Origin: CAZGAQ01 sp964523405 | Lineage (GTDB): Bacteria; Planctomycetota; Phycisphaerae; UBA1845; Fen-1342 | Length of the DNA: 64,000 bases | Assembly (NCBI GenBank): GCA_964523405.1 | Contig: CAZGAQ010000024.1 | Location: forward strand, 17,552-81,551 | Direction of reading: 5' to 3' | Shown here: positions 1-9,368 of the stretch, one piece after another | Numbering within the stretch: the first letter of the stretch is position 1 | Layout: every line of letters starts with the position of its first letter | The notes under the pieces: model-generated | What the model saw: the letters and a program-made list of their open reading frames with translations, nothing else | Told to the model about the DNA's origin: nothing | Database searches by the model: none | Position numbers and translations under genes: made by a program

Positions 1-141
1 GCACGGCCAAGCCACCACACTGATTAGAATCCAGCGCCAAGCCTGCATGATGTCAATCCTCATCCGGCCCACCAAGCTCCCGCATGCGGGTGGTGTCCCG
101 ATTCGGCCGCGACGGTGCCTCTGCACGCGCCGCGCGCCCGG

Positions 142-2907
142 TTAGTCACCCACGCCGTAGATCAGATACACTTCGCCAGCCCGGGCGCGATCGCGCGGTG
201 CGGCGGTCACCGATGTCATGAGCAGCTCCGCGCGGCCGTCGCCGTCCACATCGCCGATACTCGTGATTCCGGCCGAGCGGTCACCTTGCTCCCCGATGCC
301 GCCGCCGAGCTGATCATTGCTGTTACAGCCGACGAACACGGCGCCGGGCAGCTTGGCCGTCCCGACATCGGCCAGGTTCAGGACACCCTGCAATTGCGGG
401 GAGCCATATACGAGGTACACCACGCCACAATTGGCGCGGTCAATCTCGAAGTACCCATCGTCGTTGTTGTCGAGCCGCACCGAGCGATGAGGCGCCGCGA
501 TCAGGATATCCGCGTTGCCGTCCCCATCGACGTCGCCCACGCCGGACACGCGGGCGCCGGCCATGTCGCCATCCGTCTCGCCCACGAAGATCACGCCCAG
601 GCCACGCGCGGCGATTTCGTCGAATGGAATCTCGCGCTGCGTCAGGTTGATGATCTCGCGCGAGCCGAACAGGACCGCCGCCCCCCCCCGCCGGTTGTTC
701 ACCTTGGGTGAGCCGATCACGATGTCGGGGATGCCGTCGTTGTTGAAGTCGCCGGCGTCCGCCACCGCTTCGCCCATCTGCGAGTTCGGGCTGCCCAGCA
801 CGCGGATGCCGTCAAACGCCCGTTGCTGCAGCGGATCGTCGGCTCCCATGGGCAGCGAGAGCTCCTCCAATTCCAGCTCATGGCCCATCAGCAAGGACGG
901 CAGACGACCAAGCACGATAAAGCAGGCTCCGGCGCCTTCGTTGCTCAGCGGGCTGGCGATCACGAAGTCCATGATCCCGTCCGCGTTGAAGTCTCCGACC
1001 CGCCTGGCACCGCCGACTCGCGCGCCGGCCATGCTGCCATAGAACCGCACGGTCGCGCCAGGCTGGGGCGTATTCAGCGAGATACCGAACCCGCAAGGCG
1101 TGGAGTCCTCCAGGTCGACGTAGTAACCCGGACTGGCCATCAACAGCGTGCCCGGCGGCGCCAGCACGTCCCGGCTGTCATCCAAGATGTAGCGATAGGG
1201 CCCATTGTGCGGCAGCCCGTTGTCGCCCACATTCCAGATGTAGCTCCCGTAGTACAGGCTGACCACGCCCGCGCCCGCGATGCTGCGCCCGATCGAGGTG
1301 TTCGCGATCGGGTCGCGATTCGGCACCGAGATCAGGAGCCCGCCGTAGGCATAGGAAGAAACGGTCTCGCCGCATTGGTCGCCATAGTCGTTCGTGTGAA
1401 TGCGGCAACCCGCCAGGTTGAACTCCAGGCTGTCCGGCGCGCTGGCGAAGTGGCGGTACATGGAGGTGATGCCGCCCGGTACGCCAGGGGAGTTGGACCC
1501 GTAGAAGGTCTCGGGACACGCCGCTTCGGTACGGCTCCCGCGGGGCACTTGTCCAAACAGCGCGAGCGTGAACACGTGGCCACCCGGAAAGCCCAGGCTC
1601 GGCTGTAGCGCGCCACCGGCCGCGATGACCACGCCGCCGGTGCGGAAAGCGCCGACATTGTCCAGAACAGCAATGGCCGCGCCTTCGGTGCCCTGGAAGT
1701 CGTCGACCAGCGAGTCGGTGTAGGGCAACCCGAAGACCATCTCGCGGACGCCGTCGCCGTCCCAGTCCGACAACGAGTCGCTGCAGGTAATCCCCCGGCT
1801 GGGCCGCAGCGGGTCCGCGGCTTCGCGCACACCGGTGAAGATGTCGCCCCGGAACAGCGTGCCCGTCGAATTCAGGTTGTTCACGCCGGCGAAGCGCGCC
1901 TGGCGCCCGTAAATCAGGTAGCCTTCGCCAATCCCCGTCCGCAGGTAGCCCGCCTGGTAGCGCGGCTTGCCGAACTGCGCCATGATCATGAAGTCGCGGA
2001 AGCCGTCGCCGTCAATATCGCCGACGGGCCCGACGAAACTCCCGGCATTGTCACCGGGGTTAAACCCCTCAAACACGGCGCCCTGGACCGCCCCGTTGGA
2101 CAAAGACAGGTCGCGCAGATCAAGGGCCCCGGCCAGACGCGAGCGCAGCCGGATCGTACCCGGTCGGTAGAAAGGCGTCGTGGTCTGACCGTCGGAGACG
2201 AGCGCCAGGATGCGGTACGTGCCCGCGGCAAAGGCCGTTGTGGGCAGGTCGAAGCCGAAGCTGTCCGCGGTTTGCTGGGTGGAACGGTACAGCAGAATCT
2301 CATTGCCGTTGGGGGTGGCGTCGGGATCTAGATAGATCTCGACCGTGTTGTTCGAGTCCGGGTCTTCCAGTGTCCAGGCGACGTCGATGTGGGGGGCAAT
2401 GCGCAGACTGCGGTCGTAGGCCACGTCCTGCCGCGCGGAGGTAAAGCGCAACTGCGGGCGCTGGTCCACGGTGATGGTGCCGGGCGCATAGGCGTAGGCG
2501 GTCGTTGTGCCGGTCTCGCGGAGCACGACGCCGATGTAGTACGTGCCCCGCAACAGGCTCGTCGTGTCGACGAGCCGTTTCGTTTCACCCAGAGACACAT
2601 TGGTGTAGGCCGTGGTCTCCGTGCCGTTGTTGGGGTCCTGATCGGTGTCGATGATCACGTTCAGCGTGGCCGCGCGCGAGCGGGCCGCCGCCTGCCAGTT
2701 CACTTCCACCTGCGTGCCGCCGGTGATGGACAGGTTGCTGGCCGGGGTCAGCACCTTGACCGACGACACGGTTTGCACGAGCGCGGTGTCGCTGCTGCCC
2801 CCGCCCTGCACATAGTCGGTCGTGGTCGACGTCGGACAGCCGCCCAGGACTCCCAGCACCACCAACGCGACCAGCCCTGTGGTTCGCACTGCGTATCTCT
2901 TCGTCAC
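142..2907 (-). CDS. FG-GAP repeat (integrin-alpha-like propeller) lipoprotein
   Basis: Predicted exported lipoprotein of 921 residues. I start it at a GTG at 2907 because a GAAAGGG ribosome site lies about 8 bases upstream and the N-terminus becomes a lipoprotein signal (VTKRYAVRTTGLV then LGVLGGC). The first third contains Ig-like beta-rich segments. The rest holds at least six FG-GAP type calcium loops, for example GDIDGDGFRDF, GDFNADGIMDF, GDFNNDGIPDI, GDVDGDGNADI and GDVDGDGRAEL, which normally build a seven-bladed propeller. The family acts in surface adhesion or ligand binding; the ligand here is unknown. It is the last gene of a leftward three-lipoprotein operon. Fold confidence is high, function low. 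Confidence 0.85.
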   Translation of the reverse strand: MTKRYAVRTTGLVALVVLGVLGGCPTSTTTDYVQGGGSSDTALVQTVSSVKVLTPASNLSITGGTQVEVNWQAAARSRAATLNVIIDTDQDPNNGTETTAYTNVSLGETKRLVDTTSLLRGTYYIGVVLRETGTTTAYAYAPGTITVDQRPQLRFTSARQDVAYDRSLRIAPHIDVAWTLEDPDSNNTVEIYLDPDATPNGNEILLYRSTQQTADSFGFDLPTTAFAAGTYRILALVSDGQTTTPFYRPGTIRLRSRLAGALDLRDLSLSNGAVQGAVFEGFNPGDNAGSFVGPVGDIDGDGFRDFMIMAQFGKPRYQAGYLRTGIGEGYLIYGRQARFAGVNNLNSTGTLFRGDIFTGVREAADPLRPSRGITCSDSLSDWDGDGVREMVFGLPYTDSLVDDFQGTEGAAIAVLDNVGAFRTGGVVIAAGGALQPSLGFPGGHVFTLALFGQVPRGSRTEAACPETFYGSNSPGVPGGITSMYRHFASAPDSLEFNLAGCRIHTNDYGDQCGETVSSYAYGGLLISVPNRDPIANTSIGRSIAGAGVVSLYYGSYIWNVGDNGLPHNGPYRYILDDSRDVLAPPGTLLMASPGYYVDLEDSTPCGFGISLNTPQPGATVRFYGSMAGARVGGARRVGDFNADGIMDFVIASPLSNEGAGACFIVLGRLPSLLMGHELELEELSLPMGADDPLQQRAFDGIRVLGSPNSQMGEAVADAGDFNNDGIPDIVIGSPKVNNRRGGAAVLFGSREIINLTQREIPFDEIAARGLGVIFVGETDGDMAGARVSGVGDVDGDGNADILIAAPHRSVRLDNNDDGYFEIDRANCGVVYLVYGSPQLQGVLNLADVGTAKLPGAVFVGCNSNDQLGGGIGEQGDRSAGITSIGDVDGDGRAELLMTSVTAAPRDRARAGEVYLIYGVGD

Positions 2908-2957
2908 ACCGCACCCTTTCACTTCTGGTCTCCGCCGGAGGGTGACCTCAGGGATTG

Positions 2958-3506
2958 TCAATCCGTGCTCGCATGCTCGAAGAAGGCGATTTCCTCGAAG
3001 CCGGAACTGGTCGTTCCGGAGGCCCGCAGCACGAAGTTGATCGCGTCGCCGCACTCGTAGTTGACCCCTTGCCGCAGCAGCGTGCCAAACGCCTCCACGT
3101 CGATCGTGGGCACCGAATTCAAATCACCGCCGACCAGGCCTTCGACGAGAGCCACGCGCGCCCCGGAGGACCGCAGATCGGTGATGCTCCCAATCGTGAT
3201 TTCCGAAATGGGGCAGACCAACATCTGGCCGCTGCTGTTGCCGGCCTCCAGATACGTTGTGTAAGTCTGCACGGCGTCATCCGCGTCCCGGTAGGAGACG
3301 GTAATCTCCGCGGCGCGCGTGGTGCGGTTTTCCACCGAGACGACCAAGCCGGGGGCCTGTCCGGGCAGCGACGCCACCCGTCCCTGTACGCCGAGCGAAC
3401 TGATGAACTCGGGATTCAGGAACTCCAGCGGCGAGAAGCACGACAGTCCCGCGATCAGCACGAAGATTCCCGCGCCGCCGACAGCCCATCGCGATCGAGC
3501 AAACAT
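2958..3506 (-). CDS. Small lipoprotein, paralogue of the next gene upstream
   Basis: 182-residue protein with a short charged N-terminus, a hydrophobic stretch and a plausible lipobox (IAGLSC). An AAAGGAG site precedes the ATG. The mature part is beta-rich and matches the neighbouring 3528-4097 product: an NPEFISSLG motif just after the lipid cysteine, a central VVSVENRTTRAAEI segment, and two conserved cysteines in LVCP and ECGD. These could form a disulfide. I recognise no named domain. It lies 21 bases after its paralogue and 50 bases before the propeller lipoprotein, so the three are probably one operon acting at the same envelope site (inference). Confidence 0.75.
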   Translation of the reverse strand: MFARSRWAVGGAGIFVLIAGLSCFSPLEFLNPEFISSLGVQGRVASLPGQAPGLVVSVENRTTRAAEITVSYRDADDAVQTYTTYLEAGNSSGQMLVCPISEITIGSITDLRSSGARVALVEGLVGGDLNSVPTIDVEAFGTLLRQGVNYECGDAINFVLRASGTTSSGFEEIAFFEHASTD

Positions 3507-3527
3507 CCAGACGTACTCCTTTCGGGG

Positions 3528-4097
3528 CTACTCGCCCGGAATCACGCGCAGTGACACGACAAACAGGGCCTGTGTCCCCCCGGTGCCGCCTGTGGCGGTG
3601 GCCTGTTCCGTCAAGCGAATCTCGATCACATCCCCGCAGAAGAACGCCGTGCCGACCTGCACGGGCACGCCCTCGTAAGCCACTTCAGCAGAGACGGACG
3701 TCGCGCCGGTAGTCGTCGTAATGGTCGAATTGATCGTCGCCGCGAGCGTGTTGATCGTGTAATCGCTGTCCAGGATGCCCGGCGAGACCAGCCCGACCGG
3801 GCACTGCAAGACCTCATTGCGCACGGAGCGGGCCTCGACGAGCGTACCGAAGTTGCGGGACTTGACCGTCAGATCCTGCGCGTCCTGCGAGTAGAACGCC
3901 GTGAAATAGGCCGGGAAGCGCGTCGTGTTATTGAACGCGACGAGCACCGTGCCCCGGGCCGTCAGCAAGCTGTCCAATCCCAACTGACTGAGCACGTCCG
4001 GGTTGACCAGGTCACCCGCAAACATGCAGCCAGCCAGCGGCGCCAACGCCAGCCCGAGGAGCACTCGGCGGATTACACGCGGCCTCACGATCCTCAT
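3528..4097 (-). CDS. Small lipoprotein, first gene of a lipoprotein operon
   Basis: 189-residue predicted lipoprotein. The ATG at 4097 is chosen because a perfect AGGAGG lies 6 bases upstream and the N-terminus reads MRIVRPRVIRRVLLGLALAPLAGC, written here only as its key parts: an arginine-rich n-region, a leucine-rich core and an APLAGC lipobox. It shares with its neighbour an NPDVLSQLG motif after the cysteine, a VAFNNTTRFPAYF segment, LQCP and FCGDVIEI, so the pair arose by tandem duplication. The middle is threonine-rich. No known family is recognised. Confidence 0.75.
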   Translation of the reverse strand: MRIVRPRVIRRVLLGLALAPLAGCMFAGDLVNPDVLSQLGLDSLLTARGTVLVAFNNTTRFPAYFTAFYSQDAQDLTVKSRNFGTLVEARSVRNEVLQCPVGLVSPGILDSDYTINTLAATINSTITTTTGATSVSAEVAYEGVPVQVGTAFFCGDVIEIRLTEQATATGGTGGTQALFVVSLRVIPGE

Positions 4098-4351
4098 TCT
4101 GTGCCTCCTGAACCTGCCAGGCTCCACGATTCACGCGACCCACAATCACACCGGGCCGGCAGATTACCTGCGGGCGGCGCGCTCGGCGGGACTCCATCCA
4201 GCGAGCCCGGCTGTTCCGGGCCCGGGGCGTCACTTCCATTCTCGCGACGCGCCAAAGTTCCAGAGTGTCTCGCGACCGGCCGCCGCAGCGCTCCCACCGA
4301 GGGAACGCTAAGTCGTTTCTCTGTCACGGTCTGCGCTTCGCCGGCGCGCGT

Positions 4352-4903
4352 CTAGTACGATACCACGCTATACACTGGGTAGTCGCCTAAGCGGCTTCGG
4401 CCACCCAGGTCCACCAGTTCGATCAGCACCGCCACCGCTTCCACTGTCGCGCCGGCGTCACGGACCAGTTGCGCACAGGTCGCCAGCGTGCCGCCAGTGG
4501 CCAGCAAGTCGTCCACGATGACGACCTTCTGCCCCGGACGCAGCGCATCCCGATGAATCTCAAGGGCGTCTGCGCCGTATTCCAACTTGTACTCGGACCT
4601 CCGCGTCGCCGCGGGCAACTTGCCCGGCTTCCGGGCTGGCACGAACCCAACCGACAGGGCAGTGGCGACGGCCGTCCCAAAGATAAACCCGCGCGACTCG
4701 GCCCCTACCACGACGTCGACGCCGCGCCCGCGGAACGGCTGCACCATCAACTCCACCGCCAGGGCCAAGCCCGACGCGTCGGCGAGCAGGGGCGTGATGT
4801 CCTTGAACAGGATGCCGGGTTTCGGGAAGTCCGGAATGTCCCGGATGAGCCGCCGCAGGTCGGCAGCTTCAGCCACTTTGTAGCGAACTTCTGCCCGCGT
4901 CAT
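4352..4903 (-). CDS. apt: Adenine phosphoribosyltransferase
   Basis: Cytosolic purine-salvage enzyme that converts adenine and PRPP to AMP and pyrophosphate. The 183-residue length from the ATG at 4903 is normal for the family. An upstream extension in the same frame is rejected because it is proline/arginine-rich and non-conserved. Visible motifs: FPKPGILFKDITPLL near residues 26-40, the ESRGFIFG loop around 69-76, RKPGKLP at 91-97, and the PRPP-binding VVIVDDLLATGGT at 127-139. A GAGG lies just upstream. It is transcribed away from the small membrane protein at 5266. Confidence 0.95.
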   Translation of the reverse strand: MTRAEVRYKVAEAADLRRLIRDIPDFPKPGILFKDITPLLADASGLALAVELMVQPFRGRGVDVVVGAESRGFIFGTAVATALSVGFVPARKPGKLPAATRRSEYKLEYGADALEIHRDALRPGQKVVIVDDLLATGGTLATCAQLVRDAGATVEAVAVLIELVDLGGRSRLGDYPVYSVVSY

Positions 4904-5265
4904 GCTGCCTCGAAACGTCCTGACCGGGACTCCACGACATCCTACCAAGGCGCAGAACACGCGCAGGACCGCTTCCGTTCCCACGCGGTCCCGGCGCGCT
5001 ACGCCGCCAGGGCCGCCATGGTAGTCAGGCCCCGTCGCCCCCGCAACGGGCGACAGCCTGGATTTGGCGTTCCAGGCCCAGGCCGGTGCGATGTGAGCCG
5101 GGCCGGACCGGCCAACCGCCGGCGCCGATCCGGCCGATAGGAAACACGGGCCGCCGCCCGCCCGCAGGGGCCCGGCGGGTTTGGCCGGGGCTTCAGGACG
5201 GCCGTCCCGCGCCGCGCGATGCGGATGGAGGCCCACGGTGGTTCGCGGCACGGAGTACCGGACCG
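4904..5265. other. Divergent intergenic region between apt and a small membrane protein gene
   Basis: 362 bases with no supported gene. It must carry the promoters for both flanking genes. On the minus strand a TAGGAT-like -10 occurs near 4937-4942 but I find no convincing -35 box. The rest is very GC-rich. Confidence 0.5.
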
Positions 5266-5502
5266 ATGTCGTTGTGGCTGCTAATCACGTGTGCGACGGC
5301 CGGCGGCGGAGCGCTGCTCCTATGGCACGTGGTCAGTCGCACGAAACACGCCAGCGAGCAGATGCTTGACGCATATCAGACCATGCTCCGGCAAGCGCGG
5401 GAGAACCGCGCCATGGCACTGGCCCAAGCCGAAGCCCAGCGCGCCGAGGCCGAGGCTGAGGCGGCCCAGGCCGACGCGGCCGCACGTTGCGGAAGCCAGT
5501 AG
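5266..5502 (+). CDS. Small single-span membrane protein with a charged helical tail
   Basis: 78 residues. The N-terminal 20 residues (MSLWLLITCATAGGGALLLW) form one transmembrane helix. The rest is an Ala/Glu/Arg/Gln heptad-like helix ending in AAQADAAARCGSQ, likely a cytoplasmic coiled coil. A GGAG lies about 10 bases before the ATG. Its short length and lack of family match make the function unknown; proteins of this shape often accompany envelope complexes (inference only). Codon use is GC-rich at third positions, as in real genes nearby. Confidence 0.6.
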   Translation: MSLWLLITCATAGGGALLLWHVVSRTKHASEQMLDAYQTMLRQARENRAMALAQAEAQRAEAEAEAAQADAAARCGSQ

Positions 5503-5737
5503 CGGCCCCCACGGGCCAGGGTGTCGCAGTCCGGACTTACCAGCTACGGGCCCCCCTTAGCGGTATCCCCACAGAGCAGGCGGGTGAATTGCTGTCTGCC
5601 GTCGCGGCCGGAAAGCCCGCCGCGCCTTGGCAATCGCCCCACACGCCCCCTACCGTAACGTCGTTAGCTGTAGGCGCGCGAGGCCAAGCGGCAAGCGGGC
5701 CGCGCGCCGTGTTGGCCACGTCTCATGGAGTCCCGCC

Positions 5738-6100
5738 ATGCAGCCACTATGGTTCGTCGCCGGAGCCGTCAACGGTCTGGTCGCAGTCGCCGCGGGGGCC
5801 TTCGGCGCCCACGCGCTGCGCGAGCTGCCAGAACGCTACACCAGCGCCTTCAAGACCGGCGCGCAGTACGAGATGTACCACGCGCTGGCACTCTTGTTCA
5901 TCGCCGTGCTCCCGCGCACGCCGCTGGCGACCACGGCGGGCGCTTGCCTACTGGCTGGTACCCTGCTCTTTTCCGGCACGCTCTACTTGCTCGCGCTAAC
6001 GCGACAAGACTGGTTCGGGGCCATCACACCCCTGGGCGGAGTACTCCTGCTCGCCGGATGGGCCGCACTCGTCACTTGCGGATTGCGCCTGGCTCGGTAA
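5738..6100 (+). CDS. DUF423 family small integral membrane protein
   Basis: 120-residue membrane protein with four hydrophobic segments. It carries the DUF423 signature: an N-terminal GAVNGLVAVAAGAFGAHAL, a central FKTGAQYEMYHALALL, and a C-terminal TPLGGVLLLAGW. A GGAG lies 7 bases before the ATG. This widespread family (YgdD/TMEM256-like) has no assigned biochemical role. It is followed on the same strand by uvrA after a 211-base gap. Family assignment is secure; function is unknown. Confidence 0.9.
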   Translation: MQPLWFVAGAVNGLVAVAAGAFGAHALRELPERYTSAFKTGAQYEMYHALALLFIAVLPRTPLATTAGACLLAGTLLFSGTLYLLALTRQDWFGAITPLGGVLLLAGWAALVTCGLRLAR

Positions 6101-6311
6101 GAACCGGCGGCCGCTGCGCTTGCCGGTGTGGGCCCCGTGCCGGGAAGAGATGGTGGGGTGGTGCTTTCCGCCGCGGATTCGCTGCCCATCGGGAGTTCGG
6201 CGCGGTACAATGCCGGGCTTGTTTAGTGGTCGGCGGGCCACCGCGCGGTTGGCTGCGCGAGTCGGCACAGGCGGTCCGCCGCGAACCGTCGGCAGGCCAC
6301 AGAGGCGGAGC

Positions 6312-9242
6312 GTGGAACCGAAGCTGATCCGCATTTTCGGTGCCCGGCAGCACAACCTGCAGAATGTCGACGTGGACATCCCGCGCGACCGGCTGGTTGT
6401 CGTTACCGGCCTGAGTGGCTCCGGCAAGAGCAGCCTGGCGTTCGACACGATCTACGCCGAGGGCCAGCGCAAGTACGTCGAGTCGCTCAGCGTGCACGCC
6501 CGTCACTTCCTGGAGCAGGTGGGCAAGCCCGATGTGGAGCGCATCGAGGGCCTGCCGCCGACGCTGGCCATCGAACAGCGCATCGGCGCCAGTAACCCGC
6601 GCTCGACCGTCGCCACCACGACGGAGATCTACGACTTCCTCCGCGTCCTGTACGCCCGCGTCGGCACACCCCACTGCCCCCAATGCGGCCGGCAGATCTT
6701 CGCCCGCACGGTGGATCAGATCGTCGACATCGTGCTGGGTTACGGCGGCCACGGCAACGGGAACGGACACAACGGGGCCGCAGGGTCCGTGCGCGTGATG
6801 ATCATGGCGCCGCTGGTGCGTGACCAGCCCCGCGAGTTGGGCGGCGTCCTCCGGCGCATCCAGCGTGAGGGTTTCGTCCGTGCGCGCATCAACGGCCGGC
6901 TGGCGGACATCAAGGAGCTCGCCGAACTACCCAAGACTCAGGCGGCCCATGTGGATGTGGTGGTGGACCGGCTCGTCGTGCGCCCGGACATCCGGTCGCG
7001 CCTGGCGGATGCGGTCGAGTTATCGCTTTCGCTGGGCGACGGCATGGTCATCGTGAGCCGGGCGAACGGGGGCGCGACGAGCGGTGACGTGGAGCCGACG
7101 TGGCAGGACGAGGTCTTCAGCGAGCGACACACGTGCACGCAATGCGGCATCACGCTGCCCGAACTGAGCCCGCGCGCGTTCAGCTTCAATTCGCCCTACG
7201 GAGCCTGTCCGGAATGTGGCGGCTTGGGCACGACGCTGCGATTTGACCCGCAACTCGTCGTCCCCGACGAGGAACTCTCGCTGGTCGGCGGCGCGATCGC
7301 GCCTTGGGCAGGAGGGAAGAAGCGTCTGGCGGCCGCCCACGCCAAGGTGCTGCGGACGTTGTGCGCGGCCCTGGAAGTGAAGCCGGAGACCCCGTTCGGC
7401 AGACTGCCCGAGGACTTGCGGCGCATCATTCTCCAGGGGACAACCGCCCCGGACACGGAGCGCTGGGGCATTGAATTCGAAGGCGTGCTCCCCAACCTGG
7501 AGCGGCGTTGCCGCGCCGCAGGGGGCGAGGGCGGGCGCAGCCGCCTGGCGAATTATCAGGCGGAGCACACCTGCGCGACGTGCCGCGGCGCGCGCCTGCA
7601 GCCCACGTCGTTGGCCGTGCGGATCGCGGGGCGCAGTATTCACGATCACACCCGGCTGTCGATCACGGCGGCGACGCGGGCATTCGACGACTTGCGCTTC
7701 ACAGGCGAGGGGGAGATGATCGCCGAGCCGATTCTGCGGGAGATTCGCCAGCGGCTGCACTTCATGCACGACGTCGGCCTGGGCTATCTCACGCTCGACC
7801 GCACGAGTGTGACGCTGTCCGGCGGCGAGGCCCAGCGCATCCGCCTGGCGACACAACTCGGCAGCGGGCTGGTCGGCGTGTGCTACGTGCTGGACGAACC
7901 GACCATCGGCCTGCACCAGCGCGACAACGAGCGCTTGCTCAATTCGATCCGCCGGCTGGTCGACATCGGCAACACGGTGATCGTGGTCGAGCACGACGAG
8001 GACGTCATTCGGGCAGCCGACCACCTGATCGACATGGGACCCGGTGCGGGGCTACACGGCGGGCGCGTCATCGCCCAAGGCCCGACGGCCGAGGTGCTCG
8101 CCAATCCGCAATCGATCACGGGCCGCTATCTGCGCGGTGAATACGGCATTCCGCTGCCGGAGGAGCGCCGCGCGCCGCGCCGCAATGAATTCCTGCAGGT
8201 CATCGGCGCCCGCCAGAACAATCTCAAGCGTATCGACGTCAGCATCCCGCTCGGCGTGCTGTGCGCGATCACCGGCGTCAGCGGCAGCGGCAAGAGCACG
8301 CTCGTGTCGCAGATTCTGCTGCCGGCCCTGCGGAGGCGGCTCTACAAGTCCCGGGAGACGCCCGGCGCGCACGAGCGGATCGTCGGCGCCAGCCGCATCG
8401 ACAAGGTGATCGAAGTCGATCAAAGCGCGATCGGCCGCACGCCGCGCAGCAATCCGGCCACCTACACCGGCGTCTTCGACGAAGTACGGCGGCTGTACGC
8501 GAAGACGAAGGAAGCGCGGATCCGCGGCTTCAGCGCCAGTCGGTTCAGTTTCAACGCCAAGGGCGGGCGCTGCGAAGCGTGCCAGGGACAGGGCGTGCGG
8601 CGCATTGAGATGCACTTTCTGCCAGATGTGTTCGTGGAGTGCCAGGAGTGCAAGGGTACGCGCTACAGTCGCGAGACGCTGGAGATTCGCTATCGCGGCA
8701 AGTCGATCGCCGACGTGCTCGACATGCGCGTGGAGGAGGCGGTCCGCTTCTTCGACAGTTTCCCGAAGATCAAGCAGGGCGTGCGCGCGTTGTCCGACGT
8801 GGGGCTGGGTTATATCCGCCTCGGGCAGCCATCGAACACGCTCTCCGGCGGCGAAGCGCAGCGTGTGAAGCTGGCGGCCGAACTCGCGCACGGCGCCGCC
8901 TACCCCGGTACGCCCAATGGCCCGGCGAGCGCGTCGGCGACCCAGCGGGCGAAGCTGGACAACCACACGTTGTACGTGCTCGACGAGCCGACAACCGGCC
9001 TGCACTTCGCCGACATCCAGACTCTGCTCGCGGTGCTCAACCGCCTGGTGGACATGGGCAACACGGTGCTGGTCATCGAGCACAATCTCGATGTGATCAA
9101 GACCGCCGACTGGATCATCGACCTGGGGCCGGAAGGCGGCGACGCGGGCGGGCAGATTCTCGCAGAAGGTCCGCCGGAAGCGATTGCCGCCAGCGCGACC
9201 AGCCATACCGGTCGCTATCTGCGCGCAAAGCTGGGCACGTAG
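6312..9242 (+). CDS. uvrA: Excinuclease ABC subunit A
   Basis: DNA-damage sensor of nucleotide excision repair; it dimerises, loads UvrB and then leaves. 976 residues from a GTG at 6312 preceded by AGAGG at 6 bases. This start puts the conserved LIRIFGARQHNLQNV at the N-terminus, whereas an ATG at 6210 would add a non-conserved tail. Motifs in order: Walker A GLSGSGKSS, zinc cysteines in CPQCG and CPECG, signature LSGGEAQRIRLA and Walker B VLDEPTIGLH. The second half has Walker A GVSGSGKST, the second zinc module CEACQGQG/CQECKG, LSGGEAQRVKLA and LDEPTTGLH. Slightly long for the family (about 940), with a Gly/Asn-rich insert near residue 150. A TACAAT -10-like box lies at 6206-6211 without a good -35. 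Confidence 0.97.
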   Translation: MEPKLIRIFGARQHNLQNVDVDIPRDRLVVVTGLSGSGKSSLAFDTIYAEGQRKYVESLSVHARHFLEQVGKPDVERIEGLPPTLAIEQRIGASNPRSTVATTTEIYDFLRVLYARVGTPHCPQCGRQIFARTVDQIVDIVLGYGGHGNGNGHNGAAGSVRVMIMAPLVRDQPRELGGVLRRIQREGFVRARINGRLADIKELAELPKTQAAHVDVVVDRLVVRPDIRSRLADAVELSLSLGDGMVIVSRANGGATSGDVEPTWQDEVFSERHTCTQCGITLPELSPRAFSFNSPYGACPECGGLGTTLRFDPQLVVPDEELSLVGGAIAPWAGGKKRLAAAHAKVLRTLCAALEVKPETPFGRLPEDLRRIILQGTTAPDTERWGIEFEGVLPNLERRCRAAGGEGGRSRLANYQAEHTCATCRGARLQPTSLAVRIAGRSIHDHTRLSITAATRAFDDLRFTGEGEMIAEPILREIRQRLHFMHDVGLGYLTLDRTSVTLSGGEAQRIRLATQLGSGLVGVCYVLDEPTIGLHQRDNERLLNSIRRLVDIGNTVIVVEHDEDVIRAADHLIDMGPGAGLHGGRVIAQGPTAEVLANPQSITGRYLRGEYGIPLPEERRAPRRNEFLQVIGARQNNLKRIDVSIPLGVLCAITGVSGSGKSTLVSQILLPALRRRLYKSRETPGAHERIVGASRIDKVIEVDQSAIGRTPRSNPATYTGVFDEVRRLYAKTKEARIRGFSASRFSFNAKGGRCEACQGQGVRRIEMHFLPDVFVECQECKGTRYSRETLEIRYRGKSIADVLDMRVEEAVRFFDSFPKIKQGVRALSDVGLGYIRLGQPSNTLSGGEAQRVKLAAELAHGAAYPGTPNGPASASATQRAKLDNHTLYVLDEPTTGLHFADIQTLLAVLNRLVDMGNTVLVIEHNLDVIKTADWIIDLGPEGGDAGGQILAEGPPEAIAASATSHTGRYLRAKLGT

Positions 9243-9368
9243 GCGTGCGCGTCTGTGCCGGGCGACTACGAAGCCGGCGGATTTCCCCTCGCAATGCCCC
9301 GCAGCGGGGTTACCATACGCGCACTGGGCCGGACTGAGTTCTCTCATTCTCTCTGCTGTGGGTTGGCC

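Noticed and set aside
4904..5251. Extension of apt to 299 residues
   Set aside because: The family length is about 175-183 residues and the extra part is low complexity.
6120..6311. Upstream ATG starts for uvrA
   Set aside because: UvrA normally begins a few residues before the conserved RIFGARQHNL segment; the GTG at 6312 has AGAGG at the right distance.
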